Positions 51,286 through 59,631 of a DNA stretch of 62,943 nucleotides are shown here, piece by piece. The stretch covers positions 1 through 62,943 of the forward strand of contig JBJEQP010000052.1 in NCBI GenBank assembly GCA_051881815.1. Direction: 5' to 3'. The first letter of the stretch is position 1; each line of letters opens with the position of its first letter. The position numbers were made by a program, and so were the translations under genes. The notes below the pieces were generated by a model. It ran no database searches and had not been told where the DNA came from. It saw only the letters and a program-made list of their open reading frames with translations. The DNA is from UMGS363 sp051881815. Its GTDB lineage: Bacteria; Bacillota; Clostridia; Oscillospirales; Ruminococcaceae.

Positions 51286-51302
51286 AATAAGCTCCTTGAT
51301 GT

Positions 51303-51521
51303 TTAAAATTCTATTTCGCAGTCGGGTTCTATCTTTTTGCAGGCTTTGAGTACGGCTTTCATAACCGACTTCGGGTCGTTGCCCTCTGAAAATTCAACGG
51401 TCATTTTTTGCGTCATAAAACTTACGGTTGCCTTTGCAACGCCCTCGGTCTTGTTTGCAGCCTCTTCCATAAGATTTGCACAGTTTGCGCAGTCAACTTC
51501 GATAGCATAGGTTTTTTTCAT
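51303..51521 (-). CDS. stand-alone HMA metal-binding protein
   Basis: A 72-residue heavy-metal-associated domain (ferredoxin-like fold). The metal ligands are Cys11 and Cys14 in IEVDCANCANLMEEAANKTEG. It corresponds in sequence to the N-terminal domain missing from the ATPase it precedes, and probably hands metal to it. ATG 51521 follows GAAAGGAAATG; a frame open from 51563 lacks homology. Confidence 0.88.
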   Translation of the reverse strand: MKKTYAIEVDCANCANLMEEAANKTEGVAKATVSFMTQKMTVEFSEGNDPKSVMKAVLKACKKIEPDCEIEF

Positions 51522-51579
51522 ATTATCATTTCCTTTCAAGAAAAATTTATCCGTGATTTTCAATTAAACAATTAAGCAA

Positions 51580-51608
51580 TTGACGAATCGTTCTGTTTGT
51601 AGTATAAT
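51580..51608 (+). promoter_or_regulatory. promoter of the ArsR-AraC regulator
   Basis: TTGACG (51580-51585) and TATAAT (51603-51608) are spaced by 17 bp. An imperfect CAATT...AATTG palindrome (about 51560-51582) overlaps the -35 and lies between the divergent regulator and HMA-ATPase genes, a fitting place for an operator. Confidence 0.7.
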
Positions 51609-51691
51609 ATATTAAGTTATTAGAGTCAACGGGAAAGCGGCTTTTATTACCGCTCGGGCGAAATTAATTTCCAAAAAGGAGAGAGAAAGCA

Positions 51692-52426
51692 ATGTCGGAA
51701 TTTGAACTTCCGCATTTTCACGATGAAAATGAATCGGCTGAAAGAATGTGTTCGCACATCGGAAAGACCGAGAGCTTCGGAGAGGTAGCAGACGTTTTTT
51801 CACAGCTTTCCGATATAACGAGAGTAAGGATATTCTGGCTTTTGTGCCATTGCGAGGAATGTGTGATGAATATTTCGGCAATGGTCGGAATGTCCGGTCC
51901 TGCCGTGTCGCATCATCTGAAATGCCTGAAGCAAAGCGGACTGCTTGTCTGCCGCCGCAGCAACAAAGAGGTATATTACAAGGCTGCCGACAGCGAGGAA
52001 TGCAGACTTCTCCATATAATGATAGAAAAAATGCTTGAAATAAAATGCCCCGATGAACCGTCCGATGACGAGTGCGCAAATAATGCCGAATGTGGCGGCT
52101 TTACCGATGGTCAGATCGAAACTGCGCACAAGGTTCACGAGTATCTTACGGCGCACATCAACGAACGCCACACGATAGAATCGCTTTCACGCAAGTTTCT
52201 AATAAATCAGACGACGCTGAAAAACGTCTTCCGTGCGGTCTATGGAAACTCCGTGGCTTCGCATATAAAGGAGCACCGCATGGAGAAGGCGGCAAAGCTG
52301 CTTGACGAGGGAAAGCTCACCGTTGCCGAAGTAGCAGGCCGTGTCGGATATGAGAGCCAGAGCAGGTTTTCTTCCGCTTTCAAGGCGGCTTACGGAGTCC
52401 TTCCGACCGAGTATAAAAACAAGTAG
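51692..52426 (+). CDS. ArsR-AraC fusion transcription regulator
   Basis: A 244-residue protein with two DNA-binding domains. Residues 20-100 are an ArsR/SmtB winged helix (VFSQLSDITRVRIFWLLCHCEECVMNISAMVGMSGPAVSHHLKCLKQSGLLVCRR), with a CHCEEC motif in the recognition helix region that could bind metal, and another Cys/His cluster at the N-terminus (FHDENE, MCSHIG). Residues 140-244 are a full AraC pair of helix-turn-helix motifs (TIESLSRKFLINQTTLKNVFRAVYG, LTVAEVAGRVGYESQSRFSSAFKAAYGVLPTEYK). It is divergent from the HMA-ATPase operon, which it most likely controls by metal. Confidence 0.9.
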   Translation: MSEFELPHFHDENESAERMCSHIGKTESFGEVADVFSQLSDITRVRIFWLLCHCEECVMNISAMVGMSGPAVSHHLKCLKQSGLLVCRRSNKEVYYKAADSEECRLLHIMIEKMLEIKCPDEPSDDECANNAECGGFTDGQIETAHKVHEYLTAHINERHTIESLSRKFLINQTTLKNVFRAVYGNSVASHIKEHRMEKAAKLLDEGKLTVAEVAGRVGYESQSRFSSAFKAAYGVLPTEYKNK

Positions 52427-52433
52427 ATTTATA

Positions 52434-52552
52434 TTAAGGAAACGTTGATTAATTCGTTTCTGCCGTTTTTCAAAATGTACTCAAAGAGGGGAACTCGTGC
52501 ATTTCTCAAAACGGTGAAACGAACGCTGCGCTTTGATCAGCGTATCATTAAA
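52434..52552. mobile_element. 119-bp family B element, copy 2 (inverted)
   Basis: Ends TTAAGGAAACGTTGATTAAT and, at the right, ATTAATGATACGCTGATC read on the other strand. Its reverse complement aligns from end to end with 42262-42380. It lies between the regulator gene and the next lipoprotein gene. Confidence 0.75.
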
Positions 52553-52598
52553 AACTTTGGAGCAGATAAACTATATTTTGATATGGAAAGGGAAAATT

Positions 52599-54104
52599 AT
52601 GAACAGAAAGAGATTTTTATCAATACTTGCGGCTGTGTGTGTGCTTATGACAGCCTGTGCAGCCGAAAATGATACCGTGGACATTGTTTCGGAAACAGAG
52701 AGCGTGACGGAGAGTATCGTTTCTTCCGAAACTGCTTCGGAAACAACAACAGTTTTGACAGTCACAACAATCGAAACAACCGAAACGACCGAAACTACCG
52801 AAGCTTCGGAAACAATTGAAACTGCTGAAACCGTTATGACCGAGAAAACTCCCGAAAAAGTATCGGTAAATGCAGAAGATATGAGTTTTACGGATTTTAC
52901 CTTTATCGAGTATTATAAGGGAACAAAGGAGTCGGGCGAGATAGGGGGAAAAGCGATCGATTTTTTCAGAACGACTCCCGAATACAGACAATCGCAGGAT
53001 TTTTATGATACATATAAAGAGAAATATCCCGAGTATTTTGATGAAAACGGAGTGCTTGTTCCCAAGTTTCACGAAAGCTTTACCGAGGATTTTGACGGTG
53101 ACGGAAAAAAGGAAACATTTCTGCTGATAGATATTCCTTACAGCAACTATGTTAAGCCCGATGAACCGACGGACAGCTTTTTTATGATATACAGCTTTCT
53201 GATCTATACCGACAATGAAGGGCATTTTGAAATTCTTATGAATTACGGAAATCTGTATGCTCCCCAGCTGCTTGATTACGGAACAAGCAAGCAGCTTGTT
53301 ATCGGCGGTTCGGGAAGCTGCGGCGCAGAGGACGGCAGAACAATATTTGGAGTAAAAAACAACAGACCGGTTAGCCTTTACGGCTTCAGAGGAAATGTAA
53401 CAAAGCAGGATTGTTTTGTTTCTGTTTATGGCTGGCAGTCAAGGGGCGGAACAATGCTTTTTGAACCTAAAAGCTTTGCATATATACCCGTTGACGGTGT
53501 TTTATGCGATAAAGATGAAATCAAAAAAATGGATAAGAACGGCGTTATTAAATATCTGAAAGAAGATAATGATTATATTTCTGTACGGCTTATCGGCGGA
53601 AAATACTACTGCGTTGAGCAGGGCGTTATAGATACAGGTTTGATCTATACTTATTCGGACGGAGGCTTTGTTCCTGCGCAAAATATTTATGTTCGCAATG
53701 ACAGAAGCGGTCTGGTCGGAGCACCGCTTATTGATTTTAATTATGATGATGTGATCTCAAAAATGACAAAGGTCAAATCGGAAATGCCGTCATATTCTGC
53801 AGAGGATTTGGACGAGTACACAAAGAAATGGCTGAAAGAGAAATATGCCGAATTCATTTCAAATGAAACCGTGACATATACCGCCGATGATGTTAAGGTT
53901 ACGGCATTCTACGGAATATACGGAGGACATGAAGCGGTTACAATGTCACCCGGAACTGATGAGATTCTCTTATTTGTGCCTTACGGCTTTGATTATGAAG
54001 TAAGGGAAAAGAAATTTGTTGACATCGAAACAGCTTACCAGAGCGGAATTATTTCGGAAATCAGTATGGAGCAGCTGAACTCTGTTTTGAAAAAATCCGA
54101 ATGA
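52599..54104 (+). CDS. lipoprotein with Thr/Glu-rich spacer, unknown
   Basis: A 501-residue lipoprotein (lipobox LMTACAAE, Cys at about 20). A Thr/Glu/Ser repeat spacer follows (about 25-85, TTETTETTEASETIETAET) and then a globular domain of about 400 residues with a calcium-loop-like DFDGDGKKETFLLID (FG-GAP or VCBS-like strand) and several beta strands. No enzymatic motif is seen. ATG 52599 after AAAGGGAAA gives the signal peptide at the N-terminus. Likely cell-surface role. Confidence 0.65.
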   Translation: MNRKRFLSILAAVCVLMTACAAENDTVDIVSETESVTESIVSSETASETTTVLTVTTIETTETTETTEASETIETAETVMTEKTPEKVSVNAEDMSFTDFTFIEYYKGTKESGEIGGKAIDFFRTTPEYRQSQDFYDTYKEKYPEYFDENGVLVPKFHESFTEDFDGDGKKETFLLIDIPYSNYVKPDEPTDSFFMIYSFLIYTDNEGHFEILMNYGNLYAPQLLDYGTSKQLVIGGSGSCGAEDGRTIFGVKNNRPVSLYGFRGNVTKQDCFVSVYGWQSRGGTMLFEPKSFAYIPVDGVLCDKDEIKKMDKNGVIKYLKEDNDYISVRLIGGKYYCVEQGVIDTGLIYTYSDGGFVPAQNIYVRNDRSGLVGAPLIDFNYDDVISKMTKVKSEMPSYSAEDLDEYTKKWLKEKYAEFISNETVTYTADDVKVTAFYGIYGGHEAVTMSPGTDEILLFVPYGFDYEVREKKFVDIETAYQSGIISEISMEQLNSVLKKSE

Positions 54105-54130
54105 TATGGTAAAAGATTTACAAAATATTG

Positions 54131-54159
54131 TTGCAATATGGCACGAGTTATGTTAAAAT
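54131..54159 (+). promoter_or_regulatory. promoter of galT
   Basis: TTGCAA (54131-54136) and TAAAAT (54154-54159) are spaced by 17 bp, about 30 nt before the galT ribosome binding site CGGAGGG. Confidence 0.7.
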
Positions 54160-54195
54160 ATATATATTCATTTCTGAAAACGGAGGGACAACCTT

Positions 54196-55707
54196 ATGTC
54201 TGAAAATATCCATACCGCTATACGAAAGCTGATATGCTACGGACTTGAAAATAATCTTATCACCGCAGAAGACAGAATTTATTCCGCAAATGCGATCATT
54301 CATAAGCTCGGATTGGATGAGTATGCTCCGCCCGATGAAAATTTCTGCAATGTTGAGTTGGAACCCGTGCTTGCCGATATTCTTGACTATGCAGTGGAAA
54401 ACGGCATCATTGAGGACAGCATAGTTTACAAAGATCTGTTCGACACCGAGATAATGGGCTGCCTTACACCTCGCCCGTCCGAGGTCATCGAGAAGTTCCG
54501 CAGAATTTACCGTGAGAAGTCACCGCAGGCGGCGACCGATTTCTACTATAAATTCAGCTGCGATACCGACTATATCCGCCGTTATCGCATCAAAAAGGAC
54601 GTTAAATGGACGACCGAAACAGAATACGGCACACTTGATGTAACGATAAATCTTTCCAAGCCCGAAAAGGACCCGAAGGCTATCGCTGCAGCGCTCAATG
54701 CAAAGCAAAGCTCCTATCCGAAGTGTCAGCTTTGCGAAGAAAATGTCGGCTATGCAGGAAGAGTCAATCATCCTGCCCGTGAAAATCACCGCATCATCCC
54801 GATAAAGATAAACGGCGACCGCTGGGCACTCCAGTATTCACCTTACGTTTATTATAATGAGCACTGCATCGTATTCAACTGCCTGCACACTCCGATGAAG
54901 ATCGACCGTGACGCTTTTGCGAAGCTTTTCGACTTCGTTGAGCAGTTCCCGCATTATTTTGTCGGTTCAAACGCCGATCTTCCGATAGTTGGCGGTTCTA
55001 TCCTTACCCACGAGCATTTCCAGGGCGGCCGTTATACCTTTGCAATGGAAAACGCACCGATCGAGGAAGAATTTACATTCAAGGGCTTTGAGGATGTCAA
55101 GGCAGGCAGGGTAAAGTGGCCGATGTCCGTTATCCGTATTTCCTGCCATGATTATGACCGACTTGTTGAGCTTGGCGATAAGATACTGACCGCTTGGAGA
55201 GGCTATACCGACGAAGCTTCGTTCATCTTCTCGGAAACGGACGGAGTTCCGCACAACACTATCACTCCTATCGCGCGCAAGAGAGGAAACGACTTTGAGC
55301 TTGACCTCGTTCTCCGCAACAATATAACAACGGACGAGTATCCGCTTGGCGTTTATCATCCGCACTCCGAGCTTCACCATATAAAAAAGGAGAATATCGG
55401 TCTTATCGAGGTAATGGGACTGGCTGTTCTTCCTGCTCGTCTTAAAGGCGAGATGGAAAAGCTTGCCGATGTGCTTGTCAATAAGGGCGTTTCCGCAGTC
55501 CGTGAGGATCCCGAGCTTGAAAAACACGCTGACTGGGCAGAGGAGTTTGCTCCGAAGTATGAGATCACAGCCGAAAATGTTGACAGCATCATCAAGCAGG
55601 AGATAGGCAAGGTATTTGCAAAGGTACTCGAACACGCAGGTGTTTATAAGCGTGACGAGAAGGGCGTTGAAGGCTTCAACAGATTTGTTGAGTATGTAAA
55701 TAAGTAA
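54196..55707 (+). CDS. galT: UDP-glucose--hexose-1-phosphate uridylyltransferase, Firmicutes type
   Basis: A 503-residue enzyme of the Leloir pathway, exchanging UMP between UDP-glucose and galactose-1-P. It is of the long class 2 type, with LLCYGLENNLI-like start (KLICYGLENNLITAEDR), CQLCEENVGYAGR, and the active-site histidine region ILTHEHFQGGRYTFAMENA, then HNTITPIARKR. This fits galactose release by the GH2 enzyme encoded elsewhere in the window. It is followed by a cyclophilin gene after 19 bp. Confidence 0.95.
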   Translation: MSENIHTAIRKLICYGLENNLITAEDRIYSANAIIHKLGLDEYAPPDENFCNVELEPVLADILDYAVENGIIEDSIVYKDLFDTEIMGCLTPRPSEVIEKFRRIYREKSPQAATDFYYKFSCDTDYIRRYRIKKDVKWTTETEYGTLDVTINLSKPEKDPKAIAAALNAKQSSYPKCQLCEENVGYAGRVNHPARENHRIIPIKINGDRWALQYSPYVYYNEHCIVFNCLHTPMKIDRDAFAKLFDFVEQFPHYFVGSNADLPIVGGSILTHEHFQGGRYTFAMENAPIEEEFTFKGFEDVKAGRVKWPMSVIRISCHDYDRLVELGDKILTAWRGYTDEASFIFSETDGVPHNTITPIARKRGNDFELDLVLRNNITTDEYPLGVYHPHSELHHIKKENIGLIEVMGLAVLPARLKGEMEKLADVLVNKGVSAVREDPELEKHADWAEEFAPKYEITAENVDSIIKQEIGKVFAKVLEHAGVYKRDEKGVEGFNRFVEYVNK

Positions 55708-55726
55708 TTTTTTGGAGGAATAACAA

Positions 55727-56200
55727 ATGGTAGTTATTGAAATGGAAAACGGCAAAAAGATGAAGATCGAGCTTTATCCCGATAAGGCTCCCATCACAGT
55801 TGCAAACTTTGAAAAGCTCGTAAAGGAAGGCTTCTATGACGGTCTTATTTTCCACAGAGTTATCCCCGGCTTTATGATCCAGGGCGGCGATCCCGAAGGC
55901 ACAGGCATGGGCGGCGCGAAGGAAAAGATCAAGGGCGAGTTTGCTTCAAACGGCGTTAAGAATGACCTAAAGCACACAAGAGGCGTCATCTCAATGGCAC
56001 GTTCAATGATGAAGGACAGCGCAAGCTCACAGTTCTTTATTATGCACAAGGACGCTCCGCATCTTGACGGCGATTATGCAGCTTTCGGAAAGGTAGTTGA
56101 AGGTATCGAGGTCGTTGACGAGATCGCAGCGGTTGAAACCGACTTCCGTGACAAGCCGACAACACCGCAGGTAATGGCAAAGGTTTATATTGAAGAATAA
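55727..56200 (+). CDS. cyclophilin-type peptidyl-prolyl isomerase
   Basis: A 157-residue cytosolic protein-folding enzyme. The catalytic loop is IFHRVIPGFMIQGGDPEGTGMGG, followed by ISMARSMMKDSASSQFFIMH and HLDGDYAAFGKVVEG. No signal peptide. It starts 19 bp after galT behind TTGGAGGAA and shares its terminator. Confidence 0.96.
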   Translation: MVVIEMENGKKMKIELYPDKAPITVANFEKLVKEGFYDGLIFHRVIPGFMIQGGDPEGTGMGGAKEKIKGEFASNGVKNDLKHTRGVISMARSMMKDSASSQFFIMHKDAPHLDGDYAAFGKVVEGIEVVDEIAAVETDFRDKPTTPQVMAKVYIEE

Positions 56201-56209
56201 TACATCGAA

Positions 56210-56240
56210 CGCCGCACAGCGATATGTTGTGCGGCGTTTT
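56210..56240 (+). terminator. terminator of galT-cyclophilin
   Basis: CGCCGCACA (56210-56218) pairs with TGTGCGGCG (56228-56236), followed by TTTTG. Confidence 0.9.
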
Positions 56241-56252
56241 GTAATAAAAAAT

Positions 56253-56274
56253 ACCGCTGATTTTCGTCAGCGGT
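56253..56274 (-). terminator. terminator of mgtE
   Basis: ACCGCTGA (56253-56260) pairs with TCAGCGGT (56267-56274), and on the minus strand ATTTTTTA follows. It lies just past the mgtE stop. Confidence 0.85.
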
Positions 56275-56282
56275 AAATATTC

Positions 56283-57641
56283 TTATAGTCCGAGAACTCT
56301 TGACGCAATAACAAAGTAAACGAGAAGCGCGAGTGCGTCAACGATCGTCGTGATAAACGGCGAAGCCATTACGGCAGGGTCAAAGCCAAGTCTTTTCGCA
56401 AGCATAGGAAGCGAACAGCCGACAAGCTTTGCAACGATGATAACAAAGAATATCGTCATTGCAACAACTAATGCAATGGTTATGCCCTTCTGGTCGATAA
56501 GCAGCACCTTCAGGAACACAACGACGGACATCGTCGCTGCACAAAGAATACCGACACGGAGCTCTTTCCACATTACACGGAGAATATCGGGAAATTCGAT
56601 CTCCTGCAGCGAAATACCTCTGATTATCGTAACAGATGCCTGTGAACCCGAGTTACCGCCCGTATCCATAAGCATCGGTATGAACGCGGTAAGCACAGGC
56701 ACAACGGCAAGTGCGCTTTCAAAGTGCGTGAGTATCATCCCTGTGAAGGTAGCCGATATCATAAGCAGCATAAGCCACGGTATACGCTGTTTCCAGAGCG
56801 AAAATACACTCGTTTTTAGGTATGTCTTGTTTGTCGAGGAAGGGAGCATAGCACCCATGATTTCCATGTCTTCCATGTCCTCGTCACGGATAACGTCCAT
56901 AGCGTCGTCGAATGTAAGAATACCGACTATTCTTCCGTCGCTGTCGACAACGGGGATCGCAGCAAGGTCGTATTTTGAAAGCATCTGTGCAGCGGTTTCA
57001 CGGTCATCGTGAGTGTTTACGCATATAAAGTTGGTTTCCATTATTTCGGAAACGGGAGTATCATAGTCCGAAACAAGCATATCGAGCAGCGAAACAACGC
57101 CGAGAAGCTTGCGGTTCTGCGTGACATAACAGGTGTAGACGGTTTCCTTTGCAAGACCGATCTTTCGTATCTGGTCAAAGCCTTCCTTGACCGTAAGATC
57201 GGCACGGAAGTAGACAAACTCGGTCGTCATGACCGAACCTGCGCTGTCCTTCGGGTATTTCAGAAGCTCGTTGATCTGATTTCTCGTTGCAGCGTCCGTA
57301 TTTTTGAGAATACGGGAAACAACGTTTGCGGGCATCTCTTCGATAAGGTCGACCGTATCATCCATGTAAAGCTCATCAATGACATCGTGAAGCTCCTTAT
57401 CGGAAAGCGCATTGATAAGTACACGCTGGAGGTCGCTGTTCATATAGGTGAATACCTCGGCAGCGGTTTCTTTCGGCAAAATACGATATAAAAGCGTGAG
57501 TTCACGCTCGCCGAATTCGTCAAACTCGTCCATTTCCTCTACGAGAGCAGCGATATCGGCAGGGTTCATTTCTGCAAGTTCAGCTTTGAGCTGTGCAAAA
57601 TTGCGTTCGGTCAGAAGCTGAACAGCGGTATCTTTTTCCAT
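56283..57641 (-). CDS. mgtE: magnesium transporter MgtE
   Basis: A 452-residue Mg2+ channel. The N-terminal MgtE_N helical domain covers about 20-125 (LIEEMPANVVSRILKNTD, YPKDSAGSVMTTEFVYF), a CBS pair 130-250, and five membrane spans 280-450 including PMLMDTGGNSGSQASVTIIRGI, the pore signature. The N-domain and CBS pair act as the Mg2+ sensor that closes the pore. The gene lies behind a leader ORF and a terminator-like structure (57706-57820). Confidence 0.95.
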   Translation of the reverse strand: MEKDTAVQLLTERNFAQLKAELAEMNPADIAALVEEMDEFDEFGERELTLLYRILPKETAAEVFTYMNSDLQRVLINALSDKELHDVIDELYMDDTVDLIEEMPANVVSRILKNTDAATRNQINELLKYPKDSAGSVMTTEFVYFRADLTVKEGFDQIRKIGLAKETVYTCYVTQNRKLLGVVSLLDMLVSDYDTPVSEIMETNFICVNTHDDRETAAQMLSKYDLAAIPVVDSDGRIVGILTFDDAMDVIRDEDMEDMEIMGAMLPSSTNKTYLKTSVFSLWKQRIPWLMLLMISATFTGMILTHFESALAVVPVLTAFIPMLMDTGGNSGSQASVTIIRGISLQEIEFPDILRVMWKELRVGILCAATMSVVVFLKVLLIDQKGITIALVVAMTIFFVIIVAKLVGCSLPMLAKRLGFDPAVMASPFITTIVDALALLVYFVIASRVLGL

Positions 57642-57705
57642 AAAAAATTCCTCCTCATCTTTCGGAAAAACGGCATAAGTATCCCGTTATCCCTTGATAA
57701 AAAAA

Positions 57706-57814
57706 GCGGGAGGCATAAAACTATGAAGGGTGAGTATTACGAAACGAACGGGGACACTTCTGAAATCGCCGCTTCGCACTTGCTACCTCGAGGTTTTATA
57801 CCTGTACTTCCCAC
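57706..57814 (-). promoter_or_regulatory. long-range terminator in the mgtE leader (candidate attenuator)
   Basis: On the minus strand the 5' arm GTGGGAAGTACAGGTATAAAAC (57793-57814) can pair with the 3' arm GTTTTATGCCTCCCGC (57706-57721): GTATAAAAC with GTTTTATGC, then GGGA with TCCC and flanking pairs. Seven T residues follow at once (57699-57705). The 5' arm lies within codons 3-10 of a leader ORF, so a ribosome on that ORF would prevent the stem. The loop in between is 71 nt. Confidence 0.6.
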
Positions 57815-57820
57815 GTCCAT
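57737..57820 (-). CDS. 27-codon leader peptide upstream of mgtE
   Basis: An ORF starting MDVGSTGIKPRGSKCEAA and ending in SEVSPFVS, stop TAA at 57737-57739. AAGGAG lies 8 bp before its ATG, as good as for any gene here, and it is the first ORF after the promoter. It contains two prolines, in KPRG and SPF, with basic and then acidic residues. It lies 96 bp before mgtE. Leader peptides control Mg2+ transporter mRNAs in enterobacteria (MgtL); that this peptide does so is an inference. Confidence 0.55.
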   Translation of the reverse strand: MDVGSTGIKPRGSKCEAAISEVSPFVS

Positions 57821-57877
57821 TAAATCTCACTCCTTATTATACAATTTTATTTTGAATAAAATCAAAATTACTTATTC

Positions 57878-57906
57878 ATTATACATTAGTACAAAACAAA
57901 AGTCAA
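57878..57906 (-). promoter_or_regulatory. promoter of the mgtE leader
   Basis: On the minus strand TTGACT (57901-57906) and TATAAT (57878-57883) are spaced by 17 bp. The leader to the mgtE ATG is about 230 nt long. A second TATAAT near 57834 lies next to the leader ORF's ribosome binding site and lacks a good -35. Confidence 0.75.
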
Positions 57907-57932
57907 GAATTTTTATGTTAATTTAATCAAAA

Positions 57933-57968
57933 AACTGCCGCATAAGCAGTGACACTTATGCGGCAGTT
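57933..57968 (-). terminator. terminator of the gntR-ABC operon
   Basis: AACTGCCGCATAAG (57933-57946) pairs exactly with CTTATGCGGCAGTT (57955-57968), followed on the minus strand by TTTT. Confidence 0.9.
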
Positions 57969-57970
57969 TA

Positions 57971-58765
57971 TCAGTCAGTCTTTATAGCCAATGGCTTTAC
58001 CGAGGAATGTCTTGTGATGAGGCAGGATAAGAGCAGCAGTATGAGCGATAAGCCGAGGAACGTTGCTGCGCCTTGAAGAGGATCTCCGATAAGATCTTCA
58101 TTTGTTACACCGAATCCGAAAAACTTAAAGATATTGAACCAGAATAACATAAATCCTTTTTCTCCGAATGTCAAATAGATCCCTGCTGTTGGAATGAATA
58201 TCATAGCGATGATTATTAACGCTGATGCCCATTTCGGAAGCTTATAGACTATTGATGAAAGCAGCATTCCGAGCGCACTTAATGCAATGAAACTAAAAAT
58301 ACATATTCCGAAATATCTGAGCCTTATGGAAAACATATCCCAGCCTTCATTCTGAAGAGGAATAATGTAACCGTAAAAGCTTGCGCCCCATATTTCTTCA
58401 TTTTTGGTCAGAAAGGATACGATAGGATATAATATCGAAACTTCAATTGCCGAAACAACAGAGAAAATGACCCATGATATGAACGAGGAAACGCAGGCGG
58501 TCGTTCTTGACGCGCCGTTTGCAGCCGCAGTATTGAGAAAATCTGACATAAAGCTACAAGCAACTCCAAAAATTATTAACCCTAAAAACATATCAAAGCC
58601 GCTTGAGCCTGCGCCGTTTAAACTGAACGGAACTTTTTCTATTACTGATATTATTATTGCTGAAAGAAGCATTGAACCGAATACATATATTACAAAAAAT
58701 AACGGTATTAATCTCATTTTATAAAGCTGATATTTGCAGCAGGCAATAATGCTTTTTATTGACAT
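57971..58765 (-). CDS. ABC-2 type transporter permease
   Basis: A 264-residue membrane protein with six hydrophobic spans and short polar loops, of the type found with YtrA-like regulators. It follows the ATPase gene by 14 bp. The substrate is unknown; such units respond to cell-wall stress or cationic peptides in Bacillus. Confidence 0.8.
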   Translation of the reverse strand: MSIKSIIACCKYQLYKMRLIPLFFVIYVFGSMLLSAIIISVIEKVPFSLNGAGSSGFDMFLGLIIFGVACSFMSDFLNTAAANGASRTTACVSSFISWVIFSVVSAIEVSILYPIVSFLTKNEEIWGASFYGYIIPLQNEGWDMFSIRLRYFGICIFSFIALSALGMLLSSIVYKLPKWASALIIIAMIFIPTAGIYLTFGEKGFMLFWFNIFKFFGFGVTNEDLIGDPLQGAATFLGLSLILLLLSCLITRHSSVKPLAIKTD

Positions 58766-58779
58766 AAAAACTCCCCCTT

Positions 58780-59631
58780 TTATGAATTTGTAAGATGAAT
58801 AAATACATTCTGAAGATTCATCGGTTCGGCTGAAAGCTCATCGGGGATATCCGCATCTTCAAGTCTTCCCTTGATATAAACAGTCTTGAAGCCGCTTATG
58901 ATATCTTCGCCCATAAGCTCTTTTCCATTTGCAAAGCTGTCAACAAGCTCGGCTTTTCCCGAAACGCTGTAGCCCATAGAACGTATCTCATCCGTATCCT
59001 TGTCAAGAAGAAGATCGCCTTTCTTGATAACGACAGCACGTTCGATAATTCCTGCAGTTTCCTCGATAAGGTGGGTAGAAATAACGTATGTAGCAGGGCG
59101 TTCGTTGTATCGGCTTATAACGTGCTTGTAGAAAAGGTCACGGTGATTTGCGTCAAGTCCGAGGATAGGTTCGTCAAAGAACACTATCGGCGCACCGCAG
59201 GCAAGCGCATTTATCGCCTTTGCAATGGTGCGGTAGCCGGTCGAAAGCCTTGAAAGCCGCTTTTTCGGGTCAAGCTCGTATTCATCGCAAAGCTTCAAGG
59301 CGTATTCCATATCAAAATCGGAGTAGAAAGAGGAAGCCGTTTTAAACATATCTCCGACCTTGAGCGAGGGATTGTAAAGCAGCTGTTCGCTCATCATGTG
59401 TACCTTGCCGAGTGCGCTGTCATTGCTCCTTGCGTTTACACCATCGATAAGAACTTCACCCGAATCGGCAAACACCCTTCCCGAAATGATATTGAGCAAA
59501 GTTGATTTTCCTGCGCCGTTTCTTCCAAGCAGACCGTAGATGCAGTTTTCCTTAAATGTAAGACTAATATTGTTGAGGGCGGTCGTTTTGCCGTAGGTTT
59601 TTGATATATTTCTGACTTCAATCGTGCTCAT
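58780..59631 (-). CDS. ABC transporter ATPase
   Basis: A 283-residue ATP-binding protein. Walker A is GLLGRNGAGKSTLLN, Walker B APIVFFDEPILGLDANHRD, and the H-loop ISTHLIEE. The signature is the divergent LSTGY (RLSRLSTGYRTIAKAI) instead of LSGGQ, as in YtrB-type proteins. A C-terminal domain of about 70 residues follows. ATG 59631 is preferred over GTG 59640, although both overlap the gntR stop, showing translational coupling. Confidence 0.9.
   Translation of the reverse strand: MSTIEVRNISKTYGKTTALNNISLTFKENCIYGLLGRNGAGKSTLLNIISGRVFADSGEVLIDGVNARSNDSALGKVHMMSEQLLYNPSLKVGDMFKTASSFYSDFDMEYALKLCDEYELDPKKRLSRLSTGYRTIAKAINALACGAPIVFFDEPILGLDANHRDLFYKHVISRYNERPATYVISTHLIEETAGIIERAVVIKKGDLLLDKDTDEIRSMGYSVSGKAELVDSFANGKELMGEDIISGFKTVYIKGRLEDADIPDELSAEPMNLQNVFIHLTNS

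Noticed and set aside
57660..57840. M-box (ykoK) Mg2+ riboswitch in front of mgtE
   Set aside because: The conserved M-box blocks could not be found on the minus strand, while a leader ORF and a long-range terminator explain the sequence; a covariance search would settle it.
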